Source of the DNA: [Synechococcus] sp. NIES-970
GTDB lineage: Bacteria > Cyanobacteriota > Cyanobacteriia > Cyanobacteriales > MRBY01
Length of the DNA: 64,000 nt
Assembly: GCA_002356215.1 (NCBI GenBank)
Contig: AP017959.1
Location: 496,001 to 560,000, forward strand
Direction of reading: 5' to 3'
Within the stretch, counting starts at the first letter, position 1; each line of letters begins with the position of its first letter. The translations under genes and the position numbers were made by a program. Of this stretch, positions 9,923 through 19,314 are shown piece after piece. Under the pieces are notes generated by a model, which was not told the DNA's origin, did not search any database, and was given only the letters and a program-made list of their open reading frames with translations.

Positions 9923-10543
9923 TTACAGGGTTTTCGCCCACTCCCGAATAGCACGACGGATCACCCGCCGACCCAGGGGACGATTTTCTTCAATTAAAGC
10001 CATCATGGTTGTTACCGAAATCTGCGGCAGCGCCAGACTCGTTTCTGAAACGCGATATTTCCCCTGTTCTAGGAGATAAATGGTGATTTTGCCATCCTCG
10101 TAGCTCCAAATTTCTGGCACCCCCAATCGGGCGTAGATGGGAAATCGCTCCAAGGATCGACTTGTGAGCTCAATTTCTAGAGCTAAATCGGGGGGCGGAT
10201 CTTTGCTGAGGTCGTAGTCTAACTGTCCCCGGATGAGCGCCTCATGCTGGAAGTAAAAACAATTATCCGGTTCTAAACTTGCTTGTTGGGCTGGTTTGCG
10301 CCAGGTGGTTGAGCCGAGGCTTTCGTAATCCATTCCTAATTCATCGGCGAAATCTTTGATCGAGATACTAATTACTTCTTTGTAAAACTCATGCCTTGGC
10401 AGAGGCGCCATAATCTCTAAAGCGCCATCACAATAGGCCACACGGCTAGCACGGGTTTCTCCCAAATCCCGCAGGATATTCTCAAACTGCTGCCAACTGA
10501 TATTACTCAACAGCACCCGATCCGCCCGTTGTTTCGTCAACAT
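9923..10543 (-). CDS. Uma2 family endonuclease (DUF820)
   Basis: This 206-residue protein belongs to the Uma2/DUF820 family, PD-(D/E)XK-like putative restriction endonucleases that are greatly expanded in cyanobacteria. Visible family features are the PLPRHEFYKEVI segment at about residues 47-58, the acidic PPDLALEIELTSRS motif at about 117-130 with the likely catalytic Asp and Glu, and GVPEIWSYE near 141-149. The basic C-terminal helix (GRRVIRRAIREWAKTL) is duplicated as a relic at 8505-8577. The ATG start is preceded by a normal spacer. Its biological role is not known; a structural link to type II restriction folds is family knowledge. Confidence 0.88.
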   Translation of the reverse strand: MLTKQRADRVLLSNISWQQFENILRDLGETRASRVAYCDGALEIMAPLPRHEFYKEVISISIKDFADELGMDYESLGSTTWRKPAQQASLEPDNCFYFQHEALIRGQLDYDLSKDPPPDLALEIELTSRSLERFPIYARLGVPEIWSYEDGKITIYLLEQGKYRVSETSLALPQISVTTMMALIEENRPLGRRVIRRAIREWAKTL

Positions 10544-10738
10544 CGCCTCAGTCTCACAGCTACCAATGTCCCCCTATTTTATGAGGAGATTTTAGAGTCT
10601 TGCGATCGCCTTTGATAAACACCACCCCACAAACTGATTTGGCGATCGCCTTTCCGCCGCAAGATTCACGGGAAAAGCCCTAGCAAGTTAAAATCAGCCA
10701 TAGCAAACATTTGTAAACACCAGCCACCCCAAGCCACC

Positions 10739-13630
10739 GTGACAGACGCAAAGAGCTACAAAGAAACCGTTAATCTGCCCAAAACTAAATTTGATATGCG
10801 GGCTAATGCCCCAAAAAAAGAGCCAGAAATCCAGAAATTTTGGCAAGAAAACCGCATTTATGAAGATTTAGCGCAGAATAACCCCAAAGAGTCCTTTACC
10901 CTGCACGATGGCCCTCCCTACGCCAACGGCGACCTCCACATGGGCCATGCCCTCAACAAAGTCCTCAAGGACATCATCAATAAATACAAACTGCTCCAAG
11001 GTCATAAAACTCATTACGTCCCAGGCTGGGACTGCCATGGTTTACCCATTGAACTCAAGGTATTGCAGAACCTCAATGCTGAAGCCAGGCAAAATCTCAC
11101 CCCCCTCAAACTCCGCTATAAAGCTCGCGATTTTGCCCTAAAAACACAAAAATCCCAAGCAGCAGGGTTCCAACGGTATGGAGTGTGGGGCGATTGGGAA
11201 AACCCTTACCTCACCCTCACCCCAGCATATGAAGCGGCCCAGATCGAAGTCTTTGGGGAAATGGCCCTAAAAGGCTACATCTATCGCGGTTTGAAACCGG
11301 TCCACTGGAGTCCCAGCTCCCAAACTGCCCTCGCCGAAGCAGAATTGGAATACCCTGAAGGTCACACGTCGCAAAGTATTTATGTATCGTTTCCTGTCAC
11401 AGAATTAAGCGCAGTAGCCCAGCCGATTTTAGGAGAATTTGCCGAGAGTTTAGGGGTCGCCATCTGGACAACAACCCCCTGGACATTGCCGGGAAACTTG
11501 GCAGTAGCGATCAATCCCGACCTGGAATATGCCGTTGTGGAAACCGATGGCAGCCTCTGCGCCCAGAAATATTTAGTCGTGGCCAAAGATTTAGCAGAAA
11601 ATCTCACCAAAACCTTTGCTGCAACCTTGACGATTAAGGCCAGCTTTAAAGGAGAAATCCTCGAACACTGCACCTATCACCATCCCCTGTACGATCGCCA
11701 AAGTCCAGTAGTGGCTGGCGGCGATTACATCACCACAGAATCGGGGACAGGCTTGGTCCACACTGCCCCAGGACACGGTCAAGAAGACTATATCACCGGC
11801 CAAAAATATGGCTTGCCAATTCTTTCGCCAGTGGATGCGGAAGGGACATTAACGGAGGAAGCAGGTGAATTTGCGGGTTTAAATGTTCTGAATGGGGCAA
11901 ATGATGCCATTATCGCGGCTTTAGTAGAAAAACGAGCTCTTTTGAAACAGGAAGCCTACCAACATAAATATCCCTACGATTGGCGGACGAAAAAGCCGAC
12001 TATTTTCCGGGCGACGGAGCAGTGGTTTGCCTCGGTGGAAGGGTTCCGCGATCAGGCCTTAAGTGCGATTAAAGATGTCCGCTGGATTCCCGCCCAAGGG
12101 GAAAATCGGATTACGGCGATGGTCGGCGATCGCAGTGACTGGTGTATTTCCCGGCAGCGCAACTGGGGGGTGCCGATTCCTGTTTTCTATGATGAAGAAA
12201 CGGGCGAGGCCTTGTTAAACGAAACCACCATTAACCATGTGAAGGAAATCATCGCCCAGGAAGGCTCTGATGCTTGGTGGCAGCGTTCCGTAGAAGAGCT
12301 TTTGCCGGAAGAATATCGCGATAATGGCCGCGGCTACCGTAAGGGCACCGATACCATGGATGTGTGGTTTGACTCTGGTTCCTCTTGGGCGGCGGTGGCT
12401 AAGCAGCGGGCTGGGATGAACTATCCCGTGGACATGTATTTAGAAGGATCTGACCAGCACCGGGGTTGGTTCCAGTCCAGTCTCTTGACCAGTGTGGCGG
12501 TAAATGGAGTGGCCCCCTATAAAACGGTACTAACCCACGGGTTTGTGCTGGATGAAAAAGGGTACAAAATGAGTAAGTCCTTGGGGAATGTGGTCGATCC
12601 AAACATCATTATCAACGGCGGCAAGAATCAGAAGGCAGAACCGCCCTACGGTGCCGACGTGCTGCGGTTGTGGGTTTCTTCAGTAGACTATTCTTCGGAT
12701 GTGCCCATTGGCCAAACCATCCTGAAGCAGTTGGCGGATGTCTACCGCAAAATTCGGAATACGGCCCGCTTCTTGCTGGGGAATATCCATGATTTTGACC
12801 CGGCAAAGGATGCCGTTGCCTATGCTGACCTGCCGGAACTAGACAAATACATTCTGCACCAGACCCACAACGTTTTCTCAGAAATTACCGAAGCGTTTGA
12901 GGAATTTCAATTCTTCAAATTTTTCCAAAAGGTGCAGAATTTCTGTGTGGTGGATCTCTCGAACTTCTACCTGGATATTGCCAAGGATCGTCTCTATATT
13001 TCTGATGTGAATGCGCCCCGGCGACGCAGCTGCCAAACAGTGATGGCAATTATTTTAGAAACCCTTGCCCAGGCGATCGCCCCGGTGCTCTGTCACATGG
13101 CAGAAGATATTTGGCAGAATCTGCCCTACCACACTGCACACAAATCGGTGTTTAACGCGGGTTGGTATCAACTCGATCCCCAGTGGGCCGCTGATGCCGC
13201 CCTATTTCAACGCTGGGAAGAACTGCGTAAAATCCGCAATGGCGCCAATCTTGTGTTAGAAAAAGCCCGTACAGAAAAGCTCATTGGGGCATCTCTCGAA
13301 GCGAAAATTCTCATGCATGATGTGGACGGGATGTTGGGCACTTGGCTGACAGATTTAAATCCCACTGACAGTTTGAGTGATTCCCTCCGGGTCGATGAAC
13401 TGCGTTATCTACTCCTCGTGTCCCAGGTGGAATTTGTGACGGCGCCCCTGGACAGCCAGCAATATCAAGATACGCTCGAATTGACTGAGGACAAGCTCCA
13501 AATCGCGGTCGTCAAAGCAGATGGTCACAAATGCGATCGCTGCTGGAATTATTCAACACAAGTGGGCACATTTACGGATGATCCCACCATTTGTGAACGG
13601 TGTAATGATGCCTTAGCGGGTAGATTCTAA
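10739..13630 (+). CDS. ileS: isoleucyl-tRNA synthetase
   Basis: This class I aminoacyl-tRNA synthetase charges tRNA-Ile. The HIGH-type motif is HMGH (in PYANGDLHMGHALNK, about residues 60-73) and the KMSKS loop is at about residue 609. The editing domain lies between (TTPWTLPGNLAVAIN). The WFDSGSSWAAV and SDQHRGWFQSS segments are diagnostic of IleRS. The C-terminus carries a zinc finger with two Cys pairs (CDRC and CERC). The full length is 963 residues. The start is a GTG at 10739, the first codon after the non-coding leader that gives the family-typical N-terminus; it is immediately preceded by the sequence CCAC rather than a strong ribosome site. Confidence 0.98.
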   Translation: MTDAKSYKETVNLPKTKFDMRANAPKKEPEIQKFWQENRIYEDLAQNNPKESFTLHDGPPYANGDLHMGHALNKVLKDIINKYKLLQGHKTHYVPGWDCHGLPIELKVLQNLNAEARQNLTPLKLRYKARDFALKTQKSQAAGFQRYGVWGDWENPYLTLTPAYEAAQIEVFGEMALKGYIYRGLKPVHWSPSSQTALAEAELEYPEGHTSQSIYVSFPVTELSAVAQPILGEFAESLGVAIWTTTPWTLPGNLAVAINPDLEYAVVETDGSLCAQKYLVVAKDLAENLTKTFAATLTIKASFKGEILEHCTYHHPLYDRQSPVVAGGDYITTESGTGLVHTAPGHGQEDYITGQKYGLPILSPVDAEGTLTEEAGEFAGLNVLNGANDAIIAALVEKRALLKQEAYQHKYPYDWRTKKPTIFRATEQWFASVEGFRDQALSAIKDVRWIPAQGENRITAMVGDRSDWCISRQRNWGVPIPVFYDEETGEALLNETTINHVKEIIAQEGSDAWWQRSVEELLPEEYRDNGRGYRKGTDTMDVWFDSGSSWAAVAKQRAGMNYPVDMYLEGSDQHRGWFQSSLLTSVAVNGVAPYKTVLTHGFVLDEKGYKMSKSLGNVVDPNIIINGGKNQKAEPPYGADVLRLWVSSVDYSSDVPIGQTILKQLADVYRKIRNTARFLLGNIHDFDPAKDAVAYADLPELDKYILHQTHNVFSEITEAFEEFQFFKFFQKVQNFCVVDLSNFYLDIAKDRLYISDVNAPRRRSCQTVMAIILETLAQAIAPVLCHMAEDIWQNLPYHTAHKSVFNAGWYQLDPQWAADAALFQRWEELRKIRNGANLVLEKARTEKLIGASLEAKILMHDVDGMLGTWLTDLNPTDSLSDSLRVDELRYLLLVSQVEFVTAPLDSQQYQDTLELTEDKLQIAVVKADGHKCDRCWNYSTQVGTFTDDPTICERCNDALAGRF

Positions 13631-13672
13631 GTTGTGCTTTGGGGGCGGGAGCAATCTCGCCCCTCGCTTTTT

Positions 13673-14377
13673 ATGGACGTCAATCATCTCGTCGCCGAAA
13701 TTTTTTCTCCGGCCCTCCGGATGCCCCTGGGGGCCGTGATTATTTATCTGGGGATCCTGTTGGCGATCGCCGAAGGCTTGAGCCGCAAAAATCACCTCAG
13801 TCCAGAACTGACCCGCAAAATCGTCCACATCGGCAGCGGGAATGTGCTGCTGCTGGCCTGGTGGTTCGCCATTCCCATGGAAATTGGCATCGCGGCCGCC
13901 TTTATCGCTGGGCTAATTGCCCTGAGTTCCTACTTTCTCCCCATCCTTCCCAGTGTTAATAGTGTGGGTCGCCAAAGTTTGGGTACGTTTTTTTATGCTC
14001 TTAGTATTGGTCTATTGATTTGGTGGTTTTGGTCGATTCAGCAGCCCGTGTTTGCGGTGCTAGGGATTCTAGTCATGGCCTGGGGGGATGGCCTCGCTGC
14101 GGTAATCGGGAGTCAGTTTGGCGAACATCCCTACGAAATTTTCGGTAATAAAAAAAGCATTGAAGGGACCGCCACTATGTTTGGCGTTGCTTTTTTGATT
14201 TGCTGTTTATTATTTATAAATTTTGATCTGCTGCTCTGGCAAAAATTGACGATCGCCCTCATCGTTGCCCTCTGTGCCACATCTTTTGAAAGCATTGCCC
14301 AGTTTGGCATCGATAACTTTCTTGTACCCGTCGGCAGCGGGGCGATCGCCTTTTTACTCATACAAACGTTTCACTAA
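13673..14377 (+). CDS. phytol kinase-like / CTP-dependent polyprenol kinase family membrane protein
   Basis: The 234-residue integral membrane protein has about seven hydrophobic helices. It carries the motif set of the phytol/dolichol kinase family: LTRKIVHIGSGN at about residues 43-54, WGDGLAAVIG near 138-147, and GNKKSIEGTATM at 158-169. Cyanobacterial members (VTE5-like) phosphorylate phytol released from chlorophyll, feeding tocopherol and phylloquinone synthesis; the related farnesol and dolichol kinases have the same fold, so substrate is inferred. The ATG at 13673 is preferred to a TTG at 13634. The gene starts 43 bp after ileS and overlaps the 3' end of the convergent DUF1232 gene by 4 bp. 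Confidence 0.85.
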   Translation: MDVNHLVAEIFSPALRMPLGAVIIYLGILLAIAEGLSRKNHLSPELTRKIVHIGSGNVLLLAWWFAIPMEIGIAAAFIAGLIALSSYFLPILPSVNSVGRQSLGTFFYALSIGLLIWWFWSIQQPVFAVLGILVMAWGDGLAAVIGSQFGEHPYEIFGNKKSIEGTATMFGVAFLICCLLFINFDLLLWQKLTIALIVALCATSFESIAQFGIDNFLVPVGSGAIAFLLIQTFH

Positions 14378-14682
14378 CGCTCATCGACAGAAACAGAGGG
14401 AATGTCCACCGTCGTTTTTGCTTTCCCCGGTGTCGATTCATCGGTGGATCTCTTTTGCGGCCGCTTTTGATAAAAATCCAGGGCCAGCTGGGACAGTTCC
14501 GCAATCAATAAACTCACAAGCATTAGATCATCGATCTGTCCGGCGATCGGCAAAAAATCCGGTATCACATCGATAGGGCTCACTAAATAAGCCAAGGTCG
14601 CCAGAATAATCCACCAACGATATTTCGGATTGCGCAGAGTATTACGATACCAATCGTAGAGAGCTTTTGGGGAAAGAGCCAT
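14374..14682 (-). CDS. YkvA/DUF1232 family membrane protein
   Basis: This 102-residue protein has the DUF1232 core YLVSPIDVIPDFLPIAGQIDD at about residues 30-50, with an acidic-hydrophobic pattern typical of the YkvA family. It has a hydrophobic helix on each side and a charged, Ser/Thr/Lys-rich tail of about 35 residues that is likely disordered. The ATG at 14682 gives MALSPKALYDWYRN; an upstream in-frame ATG at 14700 is possible. It overlaps the convergent kinase gene by 4 bp. The molecular role of DUF1232 is not established. Confidence 0.82.
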   Translation of the reverse strand: MALSPKALYDWYRNTLRNPKYRWWIILATLAYLVSPIDVIPDFLPIAGQIDDLMLVSLLIAELSQLALDFYQKRPQKRSTDESTPGKAKTTVDIPSVSVDER

Positions 14683-14787
14683 AGCGATGTTGAGTTCCAA
14701 GTCTCGAACGGGATAGTACCCCCATTGTGCAAAATCTCAACCCGCAGCAACCAGTGTAGAAAACCGCCACTGGTCCCTCCCCCAGCC

Positions 14788-14827
14788 ACAAAAAAAGAGG
14801 GGGACCTAATTGAGTCTTCCCTCTCCG
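14788..14827 (-). terminator. terminator after psbB
   Basis: On the minus strand a GAGAGGGAAGAC arm pairs imperfectly with GTCCCCCTC and is followed by T7. It lies about 75 bp after the psbB stop. Confidence 0.75.
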
Positions 14828-14901
14828 GAATTATTTTGTTGAAGCGTTGAGAAAGCAGCTTTACAGCTGAACTAGCATCAACTATTTAGACAAACTGTAA
14901 A

Positions 14902-16431
14902 TTAAGCCTTGTTGGTGCGAGTCGTCTTGTCACCAAGCTTCTGGAAATAGCCCCACTCAACCTGAGTTTCAGCCAATTCAGGGTCAACCCCAGCAAATAC
15001 ATCCCGGTACAGGGTCCGAGAGCCATGCCAGATGTGGCCAAAGAAGAACAAGAGCGCAAAAACAGCGTGACCAAAAGTGAACCAACCACGGGGGCTAGTG
15101 CGGAATACACCATCAGAACCCAAGGTTTCAGTGTCGAATTCAAACGACTCACCCAATTGAGCCCGACGAGCATACTTTCTTACCGTTGCAGCATCGCTGA
15201 AGGATTGACCATTCAACTCACCACCATAGAAAGAAACCGTGACACCAGTTTGCTCAATAGAGAACTTAGACTCAGAACGACGGAAAGGAATATCAGCCCG
15301 AATCACACCATCGGCATCAGTCATGACGACAGGGAAAGTCTCGAAGAAGTTAGGCATCCGACGAACAAAAAGCTCACGGCCCTCAGCATCTGTAAAGACT
15401 GGGTGACCAACCCAAGCTTGGGCGATACCATCCCCTTGCACCATCGGCCCTGTACGGAACAAACCACCTTTAGCGGGGCTGTTACCGACATAGTCGTAGA
15501 AAGCAAGTTTTTCAGGAATAGTGTTCCAGGCTTCTTCAGGGGTCGCACCCGCCGCAATTTCTGCATCCACACGGCGCTGAATTTCATTTTGGAAATACCC
15601 CTGATCCCATTGATAGCGGGTCGGGCCAAAAAGTTCGATGGGGGTAGTAGCGTTGCCATACCACATGGTACCGGCAACGATAAATGCAGCAAAGAAAACC
15701 GCAGCAATACTACTGGAGAGAACCGTTTCAATGTTCCCCATCCGGAGCGCCTTGTATAAACGCTCAGGCGGACGAACACTGAGGTGGAATAGGCCAGCAA
15801 TGATGCCAACAATCCCAGCTGCAATGTGGTGGGCAACGACGCCACCAGGGCTGAAGGGGTTAAACCCGCTGGGGCCCCAATCGGGTGCAACAGCTTGGAC
15901 ATGGCCTGTGATGCCGTAGGGATCAGAGACCCACATTCCTGGTCCCCAGACGCCACTCAGGTGGAAAGCGCCAAAGCCGAAACAAAGAAGACCAGAAAGG
16001 AATAGGTGAATCCCAAACATTTTGGGTAAGTCCAACGCGGGCTTACCAGTGCGGGAATCGACGAAAAGATCGAGGTCCCAATAAACCCAGTGCCAAACGG
16101 CAGCGAGGAATAATAGACCGGATAAAACAATATGTGCAGCGGCAACGCCTTCAAAAGACCAGAAACCAGGGTTGCTTCCGGCAGCGCCAGTGATGTCCCA
16201 GCCGTTCCAGGAACCTGTTACGCCCAACCGTGCCATGAACGGTAGTACGAACATGCCCTGCCGCCACATGGGGTTGAGGACGGGATCACTGGGATCAAAT
16301 GTTGCTAGCTCATAGAGGGCCATTGAGCCAGCCCAACCTGCGACAAGCGCAGTGTGCATGAGGTGTACAGAAATCAGACGACCTGGGTCGTTAAGGACGA
16401 CTGTATGTACGCGGTACCAAGGTAGTCCCAT
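14902..16431 (-). CDS. psbB: photosystem II CP47 chlorophyll apoprotein
   Basis: CP47 is the inner antenna of photosystem II. It binds about 16 chlorophyll a molecules and passes energy to the reaction centre in the thylakoid membrane. The 509-residue protein begins [18 protein letters not shown], which is invariant for the family. It has six membrane helices with paired histidines (for example [23 protein letters not shown] and the last-helix GHIWHG). The large lumenal loop E lies between about residues 255 and 445. The GGAGGAG ribosome site is 9 nt before the ATG. No psbT-like reading frame fits in the 75 bp before the terminator, so psbT is not linked downstream here. Confidence 0.99.
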   Translation of the reverse strand: MGLPWYRVHTVVLNDPGRLISVHLMHTALVAGWAGSMALYELATFDPSDPVLNPMWRQGMFVLPFMARLGVTGSWNGWDITGAAGSNPGFWSFEGVAAAHIVLSGLLFLAAVWHWVYWDLDLFVDSRTGKPALDLPKMFGIHLFLSGLLCFGFGAFHLSGVWGPGMWVSDPYGITGHVQAVAPDWGPSGFNPFSPGGVVAHHIAAGIVGIIAGLFHLSVRPPERLYKALRMGNIETVLSSSIAAVFFAAFIVAGTMWYGNATTPIELFGPTRYQWDQGYFQNEIQRRVDAEIAAGATPEEAWNTIPEKLAFYDYVGNSPAKGGLFRTGPMVQGDGIAQAWVGHPVFTDAEGRELFVRRMPNFFETFPVVMTDADGVIRADIPFRRSESKFSIEQTGVTVSFYGGELNGQSFSDAATVRKYARRAQLGESFEFDTETLGSDGVFRTSPRGWFTFGHAVFALLFFFGHIWHGSRTLYRDVFAGVDPELAETQVEWGYFQKLGDKTTRTNKA

Positions 16432-16806
16432 TGACTACTCTCCTCCTAAACAATCGTGTCTACTATGACCAAATATTTTCTCATTATTAACGAGGATTGG
16501 TCTGAACCGAGGAAAACAACCTTTAATCTTACTTTTGGGAAAGATTTTGGGTTGAAACGGCTTTTTGACGGCAATGTCTTTGTAGACTTTGATAAAAGTT
16601 TTCGTGGAAAAAATTCACAAAAGTTTACAAAGCATCCTCAAGAAAGTTGTTTTGTTATTGCTAGTTGTCCAAGGGACTTAAGCTTTTTTTCTTCTCTCTA
16701 AACTGCGATACAAGGGGCTTGTGCGGGGTTTAGGGGGAAGATTGTTTAAAGAAGTGTAACTATTGTTAGAGGGCTTGGCAAGCGTATTGCAGGAAATGTA
16801 ATGGTT
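16432..16806 (-). promoter_or_regulatory. psbB upstream region
   Basis: About 375 bp without a gene between psbB and the next gene upstream. It should hold the psbB promoter and leader. The leader ends in a strong GGAGGAG site at about 16439-16445. The region is AT-rich with many short A/T runs, and no operator or promoter boxes could be fixed by eye. Confidence 0.45.
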
Positions 16807-17130
16807 CTAAGGACTTGGGTCTGGATCTTTGTAGATGCTACTGGCTTGGTTGAGCTGGGCGATCGCCTCTTCGGGGCCCATAAGTCGTTTGATCATGACC
16901 TGGCCAATATTTTCGGTTTTGACAACTGCCGGGTCGGGGCTGACTTCTAGCATCAAGATGGGGTCTTCTACTTGGTAGAGCCAAAGGCGCTCTCCCTGGT
17001 TTTCCATGGCGATATTTGTGCGTTGAATTTGGGGAGGGCGACGCCAGGATAGGATATCCCAGAGGCCACCGGGCTCCCAAACTCGGCCAATATGCCAACC
17101 TTCGGTGAGAAAAAAATACTGCATAGACAT
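16807..17130 (-). CDS. conserved hypothetical protein upstream of psbB
   Basis: A soluble protein of about 107 residues (from the ATG at 17130) with no recognised family. The sequence is rich in Trp and Pro in the first half (WHIGRVWEPGGLWDILSWRRPP). The second half holds a hydrophobic strand-rich stretch (LWLYQVEDPILMLEV) and an acidic Pro-rich end. The frame remains open to a TTG at 17217, and an ATG two codons inside (17124) is also possible, so the start is uncertain. There is no signal peptide or membrane helix. It lies on the same strand as psbB but 375 bp before it, so co-transcription is unclear. Confidence 0.6.
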   Translation of the reverse strand: MSMQYFFLTEGWHIGRVWEPGGLWDILSWRRPPQIQRTNIAMENQGERLWLYQVEDPILMLEVSPDPAVVKTENIGQVMIKRLMGPEEAIAQLNQASSIYKDPDPSP

Positions 17131-17246
17131 GGGGAAAAGACAACGGGAGATTTTAATTTTTCCAGATAATAAACGGAATTGACTGTTTTCCTGGGCACTG
17201 AGGAGATCAAAGCTCAAAATCTATTTTTGGGAATGGATCAGTGCAC

Positions 17247-17272
17247 AAAAAAATCCCCAAAAGCCTGGGGAT
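17247..17272 (-). terminator. terminator after the MBL-fold gene
   Basis: On the minus strand ATCCCC pairs with GGGGAT around an 8-nt loop and is followed by T7 (plus-strand A-run 17247-17253). It lies about 30 bp after the stop at 17303. Confidence 0.8.
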
Positions 17273-17302
17273 CTACTGATAACGGGACATAGAGTACTCC
17301 CC

Positions 17303-18127
17303 CTAGGTACGCAAAACAGGGCGATCGCTTAACACTTTAATTTCAGGCAGCGTCTGGGAGAGGGCGGCTCGGTTCACCTGAAAGCGATTAGAAGCAACAT
17401 TGGTCACCCGCATCCCATCGCGATCAATGAGATCCAGGAATGTATTTAGGGGCTGGAGACCGCAGGTTTCATCCCCTGCACTGGTTTTATAGTGGGTGGG
17501 GATGATGATTTTTGGCTTTAGGACAGCCAACGCTTGGACGGCTTGGGCTGGGGTATAGCCTTTCGGGGGGATATTGTTAGGATCCGCATCGGTGCCACCG
17601 ACAGGAATCATCAGGACATCTGGACTGCCACCAATCAAGATGAAATCGTCGATGTCTAGTTCTTGCCCAGCGCCTCCAAGGTGAAGGATGCTAATGCCCC
17701 CCTGCCGCCAACTCCAAGCGACATTGGGAGGAAAACGCCAGCTCCGATAGCGGTCGATGTTCGCATGGGCTAGGCGAATACCGTTGAAGGTAATGTTGTT
17801 GACGGGATACTGGCCTGGTTGAAATAAAGTCCGGCGATCGCGCGGGATATTTCCGGTGTAGCCCTCATCGAGCAATTGACTACTCAAAAGCACCAGGTCT
17901 GTGCTGGGGAACGTTGCCCGATAGCCAGCGGTGCAACTAATGGCCTGGAAAGGATTGATCAAGACTTTTGTCCCCGCACCACTAACGGTGAAGCAGGTGT
18001 GACCGAACCATTCGATATCCAGGCTCCCGGTTTGGGCCTGGGCGGTTCCCTTAGTGAGGAAAGAAAAGCCAGCGATCGCCCCGGCGGCACTGATCCCTGC
18101 GGTCTGAATAAACTGTCTACGTTTCAT
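17303..18127 (-). CDS. Tat-exported MBL-fold metal-dependent hydrolase
   Basis: The 274-residue protein starts with a twin-arginine signal (MKRRQFIQTAG followed by a hydrophobic Ala/Gly-rich stretch and an AQA cleavage site near residue 32), so it should be exported folded to the periplasm. The mature part resembles the UPF0173/UlaG branch of the metallo-beta-lactamase fold: IEWFGHTCFTVSG near residues 38-50, LLSSQLLDEGYTGN in place of the usual HxHxDH stretch, LGGAGQELD and IIPTHYKT near the end. The canonical HxHxDH metal motif is not intact (SSQLLDEG), so catalysis may be altered or lost. No substrate is known. Confidence 0.75.
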   Translation of the reverse strand: MKRRQFIQTAGISAAGAIAGFSFLTKGTAQAQTGSLDIEWFGHTCFTVSGAGTKVLINPFQAISCTAGYRATFPSTDLVLLSSQLLDEGYTGNIPRDRRTLFQPGQYPVNNITFNGIRLAHANIDRYRSWRFPPNVAWSWRQGGISILHLGGAGQELDIDDFILIGGSPDVLMIPVGGTDADPNNIPPKGYTPAQAVQALAVLKPKIIIPTHYKTSAGDETCGLQPLNTFLDLIDRDGMRVTNVASNRFQVNRAALSQTLPEIKVLSDRPVLRT

Positions 18128-18146
18128 GGTGTGTTGTCAAAAGTCC

Positions 18147-18764
18147 TCACGAATTCTGGGTAAGCATTGGCACAGGTGCCAGGGAAACAAGAAAATTGCG
18201 CAAAAGTTGCTTCCCGGCGGTGGTCAAGATACTTTCAGGGTGGAACTGGACCCCTTGGATATGGGGGTAATCCCGGTGTTGTACGCCCATAATCGTACCG
18301 TCATCGACCCAAGCCGTAACCTCTAAACAATCAGGGCAACTGGTTTTATCAATGACGAGGCTATGGTATCGGGTCGCCGGGAAAGGATTTTCGAGCCCCG
18401 CAAAGACGCCTTGATTGGCGTGGTAAATGTCTGAAATTTTGCCATGCATCAATGTTTCTGCGCCGACGATCGCCCCCCCAAATACCTGACCAATACTTTG
18501 GTGTCCCAGACAAACGCCTAGGATTGGAAGTTCCTGACCCAACTGCTTAATCACATCGAGGGAAATGCCTGCATCTTCTGGCCGACCGGGGCCAGGGGAG
18601 ATCACAATGCCATCGGGCTGTTTGGCACGGATTTCTGCCAGGCTGATTTTATCGTTGCGATACACTTCAATCTGTTTGGCAACGGGCAGCTCTTGGCCGA
18701 GTTCGCCGAGGTATTGGACGAGGTTATAGGTGAAGCTGTCATAGTTGTCGATGACAATAATCAA
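18147..18764 (-). CDS. anthranilate / aminodeoxychorismate synthase glutamine amidotransferase subunit
   Basis: This class I glutamine amidotransferase supplies ammonia for anthranilate (TrpG) or 4-amino-4-deoxychorismate (PabA) synthesis; the two cannot be told apart from this subunit alone. The N-terminal IDNYDSFTYNLVQYLGEL is diagnostic of the TrpG/PabA family. The nucleophile is the Cys in GVCLGHQSIGQ, and the His-Glu pair is in GVQFHPESI. The start is set at a TTG (18764), about 10 nt after an AAGGAG site; a GTG three codons earlier is a second option. Upstream ATG codons would run into dgkA. The gene follows dgkA on the same strand with an 80-bp gap. Confidence 0.88.
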   Translation of the reverse strand: MIIVIDNYDSFTYNLVQYLGELGQELPVAKQIEVYRNDKISLAEIRAKQPDGIVISPGPGRPEDAGISLDVIKQLGQELPILGVCLGHQSIGQVFGGAIVGAETLMHGKISDIYHANQGVFAGLENPFPATRYHSLVIDKTSCPDCLEVTAWVDDGTIMGVQHRDYPHIQGVQFHPESILTTAGKQLLRNFLVSLAPVPMLTQNS

Positions 18765-18843
18765 AGGGGTCACACTCCTTCCGGTAGTTGGGGAATTTCG
18801 CTCACGGGCTAGGGAAGCGGTCGGGTTTTCTGGGGAAAAATTT

Positions 18844-19290
18844 TTATAGGGGTAAGATAGCAGGCTCGAGGAACGCACGGAAGTGGGGAAAGGCAATCAA
18901 GCTGGCAATGGCCACGGAGGCGATCGCCCCAATAAGGACAGCAGCGGCGGCGCAGTCCTTCGCGATCTTCGCTAACTCGTGGTAAGTCTGCTGTACTGTC
19001 AGATCGACCACCGACTCTAGGGCTGTGTTGAGTAACTCTAAAACGAGTACCAAGGCCACCATCGCCGTCAGCAGTGCGGTTTCTAGATAAGTTAAAGACA
19101 GGAGCCAGCACATTGTCCAAACGAACAAGGCGATCGCCAGGTGAATCCGAAAATTTCGTTGGGTACGGGTGGCATAGGCAAGCCCCTGCCAAGCATACCG
19201 GAAACTGGCGAATAGATCGGGAGCGACTTTCCAAGCGAGCGATCGCCGGTCCCGCTCTGGGGGCGAGAGGAGTTTTTTTTGTTGTGTCAT
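18844..19290 (-). CDS. dgkA: diacylglycerol kinase / undecaprenol kinase family
   Basis: This small integral membrane kinase has 148 residues and three hydrophobic helices. The family signature ELLNTALESVVDL is near residues 85-97, followed by HELAKIAKDCAAAAVL. Members phosphorylate diacylglycerol or undecaprenol; in cyanobacteria and Gram-positives undecaprenol is the more common substrate, but this is not decidable here. A basic N-terminal tail of about 25 residues precedes the first amphipathic helix. It lies downstream of ybeY on the same strand with a 24-bp gap, matching the ybeY-dgkA linkage found in many bacteria. Confidence 0.92.
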   Translation of the reverse strand: MTQQKKLLSPPERDRRSLAWKVAPDLFASFRYAWQGLAYATRTQRNFRIHLAIALFVWTMCWLLSLTYLETALLTAMVALVLVLELLNTALESVVDLTVQQTYHELAKIAKDCAAAAVLIGAIASVAIASLIAFPHFRAFLEPAILPL

Positions 19291-19314
19291 CTTGTCCCTC
19301 GTCAGATCACCCCA

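Noticed and set aside
14828-14901. Possible psbT after psbB
   Set aside because: Only about 74 bp lie between the psbB stop and its terminator and no short hydrophobic frame fits.
15025-15759. Long plus-strand open frame (244 codons)
   Set aside because: It is antisense to psbB, whose frame is certain; the product has no family features.
16456-16701. 81-codon plus-strand frame upstream of psbB
   Set aside because: Lies in the AT-rich psbB leader; no ribosome site or family pattern.
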